Part shown: positions 12,118 to 25,700 of the stretch, piece by piece
How the letters are laid out: each line of letters begins with the position of its first letter
Position numbering within the stretch: position 1 is the first letter of the stretch
Source of the DNA: Trichinella spiralis
Taxonomy: Eukaryota; Nematoda; Enoplea; Trichinellida; Trichinellidae
Direction of reading: 5' to 3'
Assembly (NCBI GenBank): GCA_000181795.3
Contig: CM012953.1
Span: forward strand, 12,439,394-12,503,393
DNA length: 64,000 nt
Program-made: the position numbers and the translations under genes
Notes under the pieces: model-generated
What the model saw: the letters and a program-made list of their open reading frames with translations, nothing else
What the model was told of the DNA's origin: nothing
Databases searched by the model: none

Positions 12118-12679
12118 TCTAATTAGACTGTCATAAGTCAAAAATTTTTAGCTGAAGCATAAACAACAACTATGCATTCGTACACCTACGCATATATTTA
12201 GGCATATATGTGCTTATTATGAAAAAAAAGCATTCTTGATAACAGTTGAGCAGTTTAACTATAAAAAAATGATTAGCTGAAAAAAATGAGGAAAATCATG
12301 TCAAAACGAAATGTTATCTTCAGAGACAACAGTCCAAGGATAAAAATTAATTAAATTACAAAAAAGTTTAAAAACTTCAAACAATCTAAATTTATTAACT
12401 ATGCTCAAATTTCCCACCTTTATATTTTTTACATAATGAGAATATCATGGCAATTTATCTTAGGAACTTCTTAGTTCCCTTTAAAAAATTTTCTTATTAT
12501 TGATTCAATAATAAAAATAAATTGCATTTTTTAAATTTAAATACTGCCTTTTACTTATTTAAATTCATTTAACACAAAAGTGAAATTTTTTAGCTCTTTT
12601 GTTCATCGACGTTAAGACGCTTTTCAATTTTAAATGAAAAATCATTAAGGCACACAAACATCAACAACACCAAAAGATA

Positions 12680-12697
12680 TGGCCTTATAAAGAATTT
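12680..12697 (-). terminator. Probable degraded histone 3' stem-loop of the H2B relic
   Basis: GGCCTTATAAAGAAT sits just past the 3' end of the H2B relic (minus strand), where a stem-loop is expected, and resembles the other loops in size and loop sequence. Several stem pairs are lost. Assigned on position more than sequence. Confidence 0.4.
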
Positions 12698-12754
12698 TAG
12701 AATTGAAATTGAAAAAAGTAAGCTATTGCATTTATTGGAAAAGCAGCTTATTTG

Positions 12755-13065
12755 TATTTATTTTCTTCACTAATAGCACGCTTACTAAATTCAACAGGCA
12801 AAAGTAAATGAAAAGTTGAACACGCTTTAAATTCTTATGAACTAATAATTGTAATAAAAAGAATATTGTGATAATTCAACTAGGCAGGCAAGCAATCAAA
12901 AATATTGTTCACAAAACAATTCACGACTGACATTGCTTTCTGGATTGACTGTTTTTCTGGAACGACTGCTCTTTCCTATAGTGCTTCTAATTTTGCTACC
13001 TTTTGCCCTCTGTTATCTTTCCTTTTTATCTTTTCTACAGAAATTCTCAAAGGCCCAATGTTCCA
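12755..13065 (-). pseudogene. Ancient histone H2B relic
   Basis: Nucleotide-level remains of H2B. On the plus strand the run TAGCACGCTTACTAAATTCA followed by ACAGGCAAAAGTAAATG matches the 3' end of the H2B pseudogene at 6.3 kb. AAAATATTGTTCACAAAACAA then matches the NDIF region of a normal H2B better than the 6.3 kb copy does. The 5' part (to about 13065) is only roughly alignable. It lies upstream of the H3 relic on the same strand, with the same spacing as the younger pair. Confidence 0.8.
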
Positions 13066-13780
13066 AAGGTGTAAATTTTTAAACTGAATCTTTGTTCATC
13101 CTGCTGAAGATTTTTCGTCATAGGGGGTCAATCTTCAAACAAAGCTTTTTAGTTATAAAATCATCCTAAAAACTTATAGTGTGTTAATTTAAAAGTGGCC
13201 ATGAGAACTAAATACAGCGCGTTCATATTTTTATCTATTGCTATTTGTGAATTTATTGATATTTGAATAGAATTTAATTTATGGAGTTGTGATTGATTAT
13301 TACACTGATTTTAACATTTAATGTTGAAATTATTAGTGGTAACTATATTTGTTTCTCACTATCTTTTGTTTGTTTGCCGTAGATCAGTTTATGATGAAAT
13401 TATAACAATTAGTAATATGGCATTTTCATTTTGCTTTGTTATTGCTGTGCCCGGTTAGCCAGTACAGGTGAACTGAAGGACAAGAAGAATAAATATTCCG
13501 GTACCGTTCAGGCCATTGATACTCTCGTTTACCGTGTTAAGATGATGAAGTATTGAATTGCGAAGTTTGGAAAGTGATCTTTTGAAAGAAAAGTTTTGAT
13601 AAAAAATGAAAAGAAGTAAAGAAACAATAACAGACATTTATTGTTATTGAAACTTGTATGTTCATATTATCATATACATATGAATATATGTATATAAAAT
13701 TAACACATATATTATAGATATAAATAAAACTTATAGAATAAGAAGAAACATGACGTTGAGAAAAATTGTAGATGATCAAA
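13066..13780. other. Spacer with a short coding-like scrap
   Basis: AT-rich spacer. At 13460-13552 (plus) there is a run after a TTAG acceptor-like site that reads STGELKDKKNKYSGTVQAID and then TLVYRVKMMKY before a stop. It looks more protein-like than its surroundings and faintly recalls a mitochondrial-carrier repeat, but I cannot identify it and no partner exon is visible. An AT microsatellite lies near 13665-13700. Confidence 0.3.
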
Positions 13781-16700
13781 TCAAACTTCAGAATCATTTC
13801 CAGTCATTTGTGAAACTCCATTACCATTGACGTCATCGTCGTTTCGTACTCCCATTTGAAGATGTACCTCTTCAAACGTCATTCCTAACAGCTGTGTTAA
13901 GTCACAGACAAAGCGATATACGTAACGCTTTCCAGCTGTCTTGTGGATGATGTTTTTATCATAGTAGTACCGTAATCCCCGGGATAGTTTTTCATAGTTC
14001 ATCTGAAAAAAATATCAAACTTAATCCAGAATAAACATATGTTTTTGCAAGCAGTGCATATATATATATAATGCATGTCTAATTTGTTAGATACATCTCC
14101 ACATTCTATGTGTACAGGAAAACGGAAATAAGTTTGATACATTTTATATTTTTACAAAAAAGAAGTTCAGTGAATTACACTGTTTTTAATATTTGTTAGC
14201 GGAAACTTCATCATGTTCATCAAACATTGCAGGATACGTAAAAAACAATTGCTGTTACTTTGTGCTATTTTTTCGTGCATTATAAAAAACAGCAACGTGC
14301 ATAATACGCAATGAAATGTTGAAAGTCAATAATAATACATTCATCACCTATGCAACATAATTCTTTTACTAGTGAGTTGCTGTTTAGTGCTACGACTATT
14401 CATTTGTTGTGAAAAATATCTCCTCTTTTTCTGAAAGAAGACTTTTCAGCATTCATAACTACTTCTTTCAGTAAAAGATTTCAACAAACAACAATTAAAA
14501 TTTTCAAATAAACTTTTTTTAAAAATATTTTTATTTTTATAACTGTAAAAAATAAAAAGTAAATAAAAAACTTTCAAAGAATAAATTAATCATCATAGTT
14601 GAAGAAACTTTCCTCTAAAACTATCAACATGTCAAGTATATACGTATATATTATTATAATAGATTTTCTTTATTCAAGTCTCTTCATAGAACATTTATAA
14701 TTGAATATTAATAATTGCCAAAAAAATCTGCTTTATCAATAAAAAGTCTTATAAATAAAATAAATGTATATAATGGAAAGCAAAAGATGCATAAATTATA
14801 TTATTGGTACATAAAAATGAAATGAAGTGCATAGTTTACCCCTTGAAACATCGAACAGGTGTGATTCTTAAAGACAGTTGCGCATTTTATTTCTTCTTGA
14901 AAGTATAAATTGCTCACATTTATACTTCAGAGTAAATTTAACTGAACTTTTTTTTACGCTGAACAATTATTTGAAAAAAAAGTCCTATTCAAAATCAAGT
15001 GAAAGACCTCACTTGCAAACAGTACAAAAGTGCTGTATTTTTGTAAAATAAAATAAAATACTTTGTTGTTTTTACTTACTGTTTTGAAGAAAAAATTACA
15101 AAATAATTTATTACCTTGGGTTTGTTTTTTCTTACACCCCAACGTCGAGCAACTTCGTCTGGATCAACTAATTTGAATTCCCAACCGTCTCCAGTCCAGC
15201 AGATAAAATCTTTACAGGCACGTGTCATCAACAATTCGAGCAAAAATTGCCACAGCTGTATTGGTCCCGAACCTAATTTTCATCAAATTTCACGAAATTT
15301 AATCAAACATTTATCCAAGACTGATTCCATATATATATACCTGAATAATTTGAGAGGTTGACTGGACTGAGCGAACTGCGCCATTCGAATTCAGATGGCG
15401 TTGCACATGGACTAAGATGGGCAGGTGACATTGCCGTCGTGGACAGGGCAAGATGTGACGGAGCGAATGAGCTTAAGTTTGCTTTTTGCTGTTCCACATC
15501 CGACTGATACGTTCTTGGATAGTACTGTCCACGACCGTTTGTTACAGCAGACAGGGGAATGCCGACGTTGGACAAATTTGCCGACGATGCCTGCACTGTG
15601 GTCGTGGCAGGAGGAGCGCAGTAGACGCTTGCTGCTGCAGCGGTCGGTTGATAGTGAAATGCCGAGGAAATATTCGTGCCCGTCTGCCTGGCTACCCAAC
15701 AATATTCCGGTACACTGTGCAATGGTAACGTGCCATTGGACACATTATGCGGCGAGAGCTGATTTGCGCCAGCCGTCGGCGGGCCGACCATTGCTGGAAC
15801 GGACGGTGACCGGAAACAAAATACTCCAGCGTCGGACATGCCTTTTTCTAAAATAAATAATAATATGCAAAAAAAACAATTGTCAAAATAAATAATAAAT
15901 CTTGAAATGCATTAATTATTAATATTTATTAAGATGTTCACAGCTAATTTTTCAAGCAAAATTCACAATGCAAACCAATACACGAATGTGGTGAAAAAGT
16001 GATTTTCAGACAACACAGAAGATCAGTTTCTTAGCAACTGAACACTGCTGGGACAGAAAGCTGCAAAGAGCTTAATTAAAAAATCGCACTACTTCTGATC
16101 GTTGTTTGAAAAATGATCATCTTGCATGCAGCTGAAAACGACCGTAAATTTTAAATGCAACTGCGGATCACGCAACTGTTCCCCATTCTGAGAGAAATAA
16201 AATTGCGTCCGCCGTTAGGCTTGTTGCTTGCTAGCTATTTTGCAGTTGCCTATATTTCATTCTGCTGATCGACGTGCCGTTTTACAGGAAGGTGCAGCCA
16301 AGCTGAAAAACGATGCAGTTCGGATAAAAGCTTCTCCATGCTATAACAGACCGGATTGGTTCCGCTCTGCTTGGTTTTCAGAAAACCAGCCGCACCCGCG
16401 CGCCACCGCCGTTCACAGCCGGAAGATTACCAATAATAAAACATGGCCGCTTTTTGGTAAAAATTATTTATCCTTTATTTTTAATCATCAAATACAATAC
16501 TAGAACAATTTTTATGATGCAAATTCACAAATTATTAATTAGTAGAAAACAAGCAACACCCGTCGCAAATCGACCAGAAAAGTAAAATTGAAACAGAAAA
16601 CAAAAATGAGTGTGGTAAATAATTTGAAGAAAAAATTTATCGTTAACATTTGCGAAAAAAAGTGCATTTTATTATTTCATTAAAAAACAAATAAAACTTT

Positions 16701-19700
16701 AACTGTCGTTTTTCCAAATGAAACCTGCGTAATTTTTCTTCTTTTTTTTTATTTTTAATAAAATTACTGATAGATGATTATGATCAAAAGCGTAAAAGTT
16801 GAACTTCTAATCTAACTGCGCAATAAAAAACCAGTGCAGCTAACATAAAACATAAATGACATTTTAAAAAATGGAAATTTGATCTCTGAAAATCTGCGTT
16901 TTCCATTATATCTACTAGGTTAATCTAAAATCTATCATATAAATTGAATAGTTGTATTGTTTACCAAAAAGAAAAAGCAAAAAAACGATGCATAAATAAA
17001 AGTCACCTGTTGTTGGGTTTTAAAATTCTTTGTAAAAGTTAGCTAGCTATTTGTAAAATGGATCGGTGAGTGAATCACATGTTTTCATTGCAATTCATCA
17101 AAATACCCCTCAAACTTCAAAAGCCCATAATTACAATAATATATACAATGCAAAAAGAAAACTATTTATGCTTTCTATTTTTTGTGCTGTAAAAAAATAA
17201 AATTAAAGTTATTAAAAATTCTAACAGTTATTTATAATAACTGCAATTAAACGTTTGAATGCATTTAGCAGAAATAACTTCCTTTTGTGTGGAAAAAATG
17301 TTATTGCTGTTTTACAAATCTAAGTGGAACAGGCGAAAATGAATAATATGCTTAATAAAGCATCATCTCGCTTCTTAAACTAACAATTATCAAATCGGTT
17401 ATTTATCCCAAAGCGGTTTGGTTCAACAATATATACATATATATATACAGTTGGCCGGCCTGTCTGTGATGAAATAAATGTTCCAACAATTTTGACGCCT
17501 CGATTTCAGACGACGATGATGAATGCACGTTCAGTGAACATTTGCAACTTTTCCCTCTCCCTGCCGAGACTTTGTCGATGGGAATCGGTCTAAGAACACA
17601 AGAGATGGATTGATGCCCTTGTTGATTTCTACTATTCAACGGCATGTCATCGGTGATTAGTTGTTTTTCTGAAAAATTGCCCGAAAACATTCAAACTCGT
17701 GCCTTACCCTGCGGATGATGAATTCTATCTTCGTTGTAAGCGGTGTGCATTATTATTTCAAATGTTTACTTCCACTGATGATTCTAACAACAAGACCGTA
17801 AACGTGAACTGCAACCGTCAAATGATTCCCACTAGCCTATAAAATAACGATTGCGCAGGTCGCCTTCAAAAGGCACCCAAAGCGGAAACCCTCCATCTCG
17901 GCTGATGTTGCTCAAAACACGACTGTCACAACTGGCCGCACATGTCAACCACGCGGTCAAATCAACTACAAACCAGCTGCCTGTCAAAAGCTGGATCATA
18001 TAAATAAAAATATTAAAAAAGCGCTTCCGTCGTGATCGATGCCTCTTTTACAAATAAATGCATTATTATTATTCTTTTTTTTAAATGTCATTTTGTGTTT
18101 CAATTATGATCGATTTCAAGCTAAACACAGGCATGACATTTTGCATCCCAAATTCGGAAAATAAAAATTGAATTAAAATTATCAATACTAACACCTGTTT
18201 TTGGATTATTATAATTTAAAAAAATATCTCTTTTAACATGCTTACGTGGTTGATAAGAAAATTCTTGTTCAGAACTATGACCATACGGTTCGACCAGGGG
18301 CTGAGTCACCGGTTCAGTTTTGAAGGCGGGTGTGTTCACATCAGAATGATCTTCATAATTAGGACTGCCATTCACCATGTGGCAAATTTGCTCTTCTGCA
18401 CCTGAAATTTCTCATTTAAAATTCTCCCTTATACATAACAATATATATATATATCCTTATAATTTACCAGATAAAAAGTGTTGTTTGTTGAGCACTTTGC
18501 AATCAAAAGTCGTGGACTGATCCATATATGATGCAGTATTGTCGTATTGACAATAGTTTTCATCCATACAGCAAGTAGCTTCTTTAGCGCAATCTTAAAA
18601 ACAATGTATACTGCATTGAAAAGATGTAAACAGAAATCAAAGTTCTGCTTTTTCAATTTTTTCTAAAAGTAATATTCGAATAATTACCTTTCTGCATTGT
18701 ATCTAAATGTTCCCAGAGAATATCACCAACAAAAGGTGGCGACCGATTCAGAAATTCTTCACGCGTTAAAGCACACAGATCTCGTCCGCTCAAAGCGTAG
18801 TGTTCAATTATGATTCCGGCCAACGAGAACTCCCTTATAGACCAAAATAACCACTGGCGGACTTGATGTGGAGACCACTCGACGGGATCTGGAAAAGAAG
18901 AACGATTTTCACGTGCATAATGATTGGTCAATTAATTAACTAGCTGGCGCTAGAATAGTTGAAGAAAGCAACTATTTTCATTTTAAATAACCAACCAGCT
19001 TTAAGAAAATTGATAAACAAAACTTTCCCCATTTCTTTGTTTGAGTTTTCAACTTCTTTTTTTAATGATTTGAAAAATCAACTTTACTTACTTTTTGGAA
19101 TGTTTAGCTTAACACGCTCTGCATCAAAGCTAGAATAGCTAGAGCGCAACGCATCGGACAGTTTCTGGTTCGTTCTTGGTGTCAACGGTGGAAGTTGAGG
19201 TAGCCCATCTACAAAAGAAACAAAATAAACATTTCAGCAATGAAATTATAATAATTTTGACATAATGATTGAAAATGAATCGTTCATTTTTGGAAAGGAG
19301 AACCATTTTTGAAAAACGCTGCCTAATAGACGCGATTTATCATTCAACCGCATAGACGTAAAAATGACATGTGAGGGTGATGTTTATAACCTAGGAACCC
19401 CTGAGCCAAATTTTACGCCTCACTACAAGTTGTCAATAAAGTCACGTTCATATGTCTTGCAATTATAAAAATACAGACTTTTAATGTCAGAAATAAATAA
19501 TCTGCATGCTTGGAAGCTTTAGCAAATTAAAAACTTATTGGTTATTAAATGCATCCAAAATGACAAACTTTGGAATATTTTTATAGTGATGCATATTTTT
19601 TCAATTATTATATTACTGAGCTACACATATACATATATAATTATATTTTATACGAAACATGCATTACAAAACATTGAATAAAATATAAGAATGTAATGTG

Positions 19701-22700
19701 AAGAAAACTATTGCTATAAAAAAGCACAGTATTTTTACGCTGCTGATTTCAAAAAAGATTACTGCTTAATATTACATTAAATATATCAATGGATTTTGAA
19801 AACAATAAGTAAGCTTATTTTAATTAGCAATGGTTTAATGAAATAAATTAACAGTATTTTATTAAAAGCATATTATTAAAAATGCAAACAACTGTATTCC
19901 ACAATATTTATTAAAAGTTGCATGTGCTTTGATACAAATGAAAAATTTCACCAGTTTTTCTCTTTCCATTAAAAAATTCGTCCACTCAACTCAAAGTAAT
20001 TTTATATGCAATTTTTCATAAGAACTGACAATTTATGCATTATGACAAAAACTATATTGCATTGTTGGAAATAATCATTTTTTCAAATCATATTTGTTAT
20101 ACGCGTATTGTAATACTTGACATCTATTATAAAAATAATAAATCCAGTTTCAAAATCAAATCGGTATACAGAATAAAAACATTATGTTGAAAATGTTAAC
20201 CAATGGTTGTTAGAGCTTATACAATGTTCCAACAAATGTTACAGTAGGACTTATGACATCGTTCATTGCAAAATGGTGATTTATTAGATGAAAGGCAACT
20301 GTTCCTCAACATGAGAACCATAAGCACTATGAAAATTGTGGTGAAACAATAAACGAGCAAGAGCAAAGTAAATTTTCTGGAATTAGTTGCTTTTGGAAAA
20401 CACAGACTTTTTCGAGACAGAGCTTTAATAGGGGCACTAAGAAACGTTGGCCCGTTGAAGTCGGGCAGCGACTGAACGGAAGAATAGGCTTATTCGTTGT
20501 CTGGTCGAGGCTTAATTAAATCAAGTGCATCATTAGCTCAACTCTTAAAGTCAACAAGTGGCTTAAAATCAGCAATCTCATCCATTCAACAGAGTCTACT
20601 GTAAAAGCGCGCATTTTCCGCCAAGAGGCAGTTGATCACTTTCGCTTTGACTAGCGCTGTTAATTCTTCAACTCACTCAATTTCACAATTGCTCTTTACA
20701 GCTAGTGATGAAGTTCAGATTTTACTACTGTCTTAACAGCAAGCAAACAATTCACCCCGAGTTAAATTAAAAACAAGTTAATTAAAGATTCTAAAATAAA
20801 AATATAATTATTCATCACAAATTATATAATAGAGCATAGCATGAATAAAAAAAGAAAAATCTATAACGTTATTGTAAAATGTAGTTAATTTATTATATGT
20901 TCAGTTATTGTTTGCATTATGCTATTAAAAGAAAAAACAATTTAAAAAGTAGCAAAAATTTTACGCGGTTTAATGAGCAATAATAACAACATCCTAAAGT
21001 TTAAAATTAAACAATTGGTTCTTCAAATAATGCTGCAAAATCAATTGAGTTTTATTTAAATGCTTTGCAAGCACAAAGTACATATGCAAACAAACGCGCA
21101 TGCAGTGAGCAAAATAACAAATACAACAAAAGTAACTCATTAACACAACAAACTAATTTAATACCCCCTATTTTACCTGAAATTTATAATGTTTATTATG
21201 TATAACATTAGTGGGTACATATATATGTGCATACATACTTTAATGTATTAAACAGTCAAAATACTATAATCATTTTCAGCATGCAGATCTTCAAATGAAT
21301 TACTGCACAAAAAAATACTAAACATCTATGAATAAAAATCTATAAAAATAAGTATACATGGTTTATGAAAAAATGGCTAATAATACAAACATAATCATTC
21401 TAAATATTGTACATGTACGTGCATATGAAAAAAAATCATTGTAGAATACACTCATCATGTTATGAAAAATAAACAGTTTCTGCATGCATTCTCATATTTA
21501 TCATCTACGCTTCAACATCATAAAAACATTAAAATTATATGCATTTTTGAAAGGTGTAAAAGTATTATTTAAATCCTAGCAATAATATCTCAATAAAACA
21601 AATTGTAGAATAACAGTTTTTGATTATTTATTATATTTACAGTTTTGTGCAATGTCTTTAGTAGTACGTTGTTCACATATTTATCATACTTAAGAAACTG
21701 CATTAAAAAATATTTTACAAAATATAAAATTTGTTATCATAAATTAATAGAATCTTTTCAGAGTTAATAAAAGTTGAAACAATGCATGTGCAACTAATAC
21801 TTATGGGAACGTAAAAGGGAAACATATGCAATGATGTTTGCAACAAGTACAACTGCAAAAGGGATTGTTAAAAGTTTTTCAGCTAATTTTTTCAAGGGGA
21901 ATACCTTTTTTCTTTAGTTAACATAAATAAACCAAAAAAAACAATGATATAAAGAACTCTTTTTACACTCGTGTCAAAATTGCAACAATCTGCTCATATA
22001 AGCAACTAACGACCGTCAAAAGCGTTTCTTCAGTTGTAGAGGAAAAACAAATAGCGGAAACAGAGAAAATATATAAGCTTCACTTACCACGTGGTGCTTG
22101 AACAAATGCATATTGTTTTTCAAATAAAATAAAAAGTGCAAAAGTCTTATAATTTTTTTGGGTTCCTCAAAGAAAAAGTGGCAATGATGATCAATGACGC
22201 TTACCTACTCCTGAAAGACAACCTAAAACCACGGTCATTTGATGAAAACAACTTTTCTCATGAATGGAGACGACAACTAGTGTGATAAAGTGGAAAAGCG
22301 GATGCACACACTAGCAGTGTCCAACGGTCGGACAGTTGAGAAGGGGACCGGCCTAAACTGGCCATGAATGAGAAAACGTAGTACACATTCAGCTTGCTAG
22401 TGAATGACCACGCTTGGCCTTGAAAAAGCTACACACGTACACCAACGGCCGAGACTCATTCATGTACGACTGGCCCATTCACGGCCAGGCGCCATGGCCA
22501 CGCCTAGATGATTCACAACAAAGCGCCGCCGGCAAGACACGGCGGATAATTGCCAGTCGGCCGAGGTCGCGGATGAAAATGTTCAACCTCTTTCTCACGG
22601 CTTTGGCTTACCTCCATCTCTCTTTTGCCTCTTTTTTTCATATTTCGTCACTTTGATACGTTAAGCCGCTTGCAAAAAGCACAATCGACCTAATTAGCCG

Positions 22701-25700
22701 CTGGATTGATCACCCTTAGAAATATGACCAGCAAAATATTGTGCAAATTATACCATAACATTTAGCAGCTTCGGCATGTTAAAAGAAACATCTTAGTTAA
22801 ACAATAAAAGAGGCAATGACAATATAAAGATCAAATAGCAAGAAAAAACAAATTACAAAGGCTTTTTGAACGCCGACCAATGTGATAGACATTCTTTGCT
22901 CAAAACGTACGTGCCCCGGAAATGAAAGATAACCAAGCCGGAAGTTGCAGCATGATAAGAAGTCATGTGCCTAATACAGCTAACAAAAAAAGCAAACATC
23001 CAGAGGTACACTTTATGATTTGGGTTGTTCAGCTTATTGTCCTTTGCAAAATAAAATTTTATTTTACAATATGATTTCCAAACAACAAGAAATTCTAAAG
23101 GAAAATTTTCACTGTATGAGATTGATAACAAATGCTGAAAAGCAGATGAAACGCTACAACTAAAAAATATACTGCAAAAGCGGATGGCATTTTATACAAA
23201 TTTTTTTAAACACAAAATTGTGAAGTAATAGTTCAAAAAAAGATAGCAAATATTTTTTCAAATGGAACGAATTGAAATGGAAGTTTACAAAAGAATTCTA
23301 GATTTTCCAGCAAAATTCCATCGTTTATAGCAAACAGAAACTGATTCATGGAAATATGCTTTCCAGTAAACATGAACGAAACAAATAAGCATTAGCTGTT
23401 TTCCAAATCAAAATTGAATGCATTGAAATGCAATTGACAAAGAGAATAAAAGAAAAATGCAAAATAGTTGTGCAACTTCCACAAAGCATTGCAAAGCAAG
23501 GTGCTTTACAGTTTGCTATTGTTTTTTTTGGCAGAATACACGTCAGCACTTCTTCCGTGCAAAAGAAAATTTTAAATGTTATCCCAGTAGGAAATTCAAA
23601 AAAAACAACTAAATTTTCTACAGTATTAACTTACAGGTGGAATTAAATAATGGCAAAAATGTTAAGACAGCGTTTTTTAAGAAAATGACATTCGTATCAA
23701 TGAGAAAAAATGAGCGAACGAATTGTTAAGCCAAAATCAACATTAATTTTCAAAGAAAAAGTTGCTCTTGGTTAAGTAATCAGAAAAGTTATACAAGAAG
23801 AATACGATCACGAAGGTGTGACTCACATTTTCCCTAATAATAGAAAAGAATCGCGCATGGTCGATTAATTTTTCAACTAAAATCAGGAATTTGTTCACAT
23901 TAATCAATTGTACACAATTGGCGCATATTTCACACTTCAACTTACTTTGTCAAAATTATGTTAAAAGTCGAAGCATTTTAAAATATTACAATTTTTGCAT
24001 CTTGAAAATTAAATATATTGTGAAACAAACTGTCATGTAAATGTATCTATTTTCCTTGTGTTTCTTGGTCAACTGTATGTTATACAGCATAAACAAGTTA
24101 ATGTATCAATTAATTCTACGTGCATTATAAGTAAAGATAAAACTTGTCTCATAGAATTAATTCTGCCAACTTGGCAATAACATTAATCCTATGAACAAGT
24201 TGTATGATGTGAAATCTGCTTTTTTCTATTAAAATGTAAATTAACATCTTTGTAATAAGAAGTCATTTAAAATTATTTCATAATGCAGATATATATTTCC
24301 TCTTTTATAAAATAATCTTAATAAACTATATATATATTTACATTTAACATGACTACTACAGTTATAAATGTCATCTTTTATCCAAAATTAAATTATAATT
24401 TTCGTATCATAAATATCTTTTCTGTTATTTGACATTTTCTTATTCTGCATATATCTGCTAAAAATTATTTTCAGTCAGTAATAAAGAAGATGAATAGTAA
24501 AACATCAACTAAGTGATAAGTGCAAAATATTGTGCAGTATTAAAATTCTGTAAAAATACTATGCAAAAAGATATTTATCATATTTAAAAATAAATAAACT
24601 TATACTTTTAAAGATATTTCTGTAGAAAATTAACATCATCAACAGATGAAGCTTTTAACAAGCATTTAAAATCTACTGTCTAAAATTGATTTTACTCTTG
24701 CTTTTGACCTCTACAAAAATAACTTTGTACTTCCTAAAATATGAATTACTTTAACGCCAAAAATACATTTTTTTAGATTTCCTCTGACTGAGTTTATGCA
24801 TTCAACTTCATATAATATATAATACATAAAAGATTTCCTATCAATCTCCAAATGAAATAAAATAAATCTTTTTTCTCATTTAGACAAGGAAGAATGCACA
24901 AAATAAAAACCGAACTAAACTAAGCTGTTCTTTCTATTTATGTCTAGATTCCATTCTCATTGTCATTTATACTATTTACATTAATTAAATTTTCTTATTT
25001 TTCCACAAAAATACCCGAACACAATTTTGTATAAAATTTTAACATTCATAATAAAATCTTTTTGCAATTTTAATTCATTTTTGCTTTTTCGATTTTAAAT
25101 TATATTTGAAATGAAACAACTAAATACAGGGAAAATTTTCATTTCATAACTGTTCCAAAATTAATAAATATTTAGGAAAAATGAAAATTTCAAATAATAT
25201 CATTCAGCTTCTTGTAGAAATACTCGACGGTTAGCAATATAAATGAGATCATAAGTAAATATCAAATTATTATCAAGCAGTTATTTACATTAATATGTTA
25301 TTTACAGCAGAAAACAAGATGTTCCCATATGTTGACAGTGCAGTAAATAAAATACACTTTTCTCTAATCAAATTCAATTTGCCTTGCATGATTGCAGCTT
25401 TTGTAATATTTAATTTCAGTCTAAAAGAAATTATTTAAAATCAGCATATTAATTCTGTTTGTTCAGGATCATTTTTGTTATAAGAAACACCCGACTGATA
25501 TTAATTTCAAAAAATCAGCAGCATTATGAACATTGAAAACTAATAATGAGAAATTGTGTAATATAATTGCCTCTAATAGAAACTGTAATATTTTTTGATG
25601 TTTCATGGTACACCTCCCTTGGGTCAGATGTGATCTGAAATAAAGACGCCATTTTCGGCTCGTTCAAAGCTTATAGTCCGTATCCCGTGAGAGCCCTTTA

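Noticed and set aside
13460-13552. Short coding-like scrap resembling a mitochondrial carrier repeat
   Set aside because: Similarity is too weak, there is no partner exon, and it is only 31 residues; kept only as a note.
15412-15856. Several open frames on both strands over the large ETS exon
   Set aside because: They are shadows of the 15341-15847 exon, whose own frame connects in phase to the Pointed and ETS exons.
16228-16503. 91-residue plus-strand frame in GC-richer DNA
   Set aside because: No domain, no splice context; it lies in an ETS intron and is explained by local base composition.
17403-17690. 95-residue minus-strand frame next to the alternative ETS exon
   Set aside because: It begins just past the donor of 17708 and ends in low-complexity TA repeat; no donor joins it to downstream exons.
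22414-22656. 80-residue plus-strand frame in the GC-rich island
   Set aside because: Better explained as a promoter island of the minus-strand ETS gene; no protein family resemblance.
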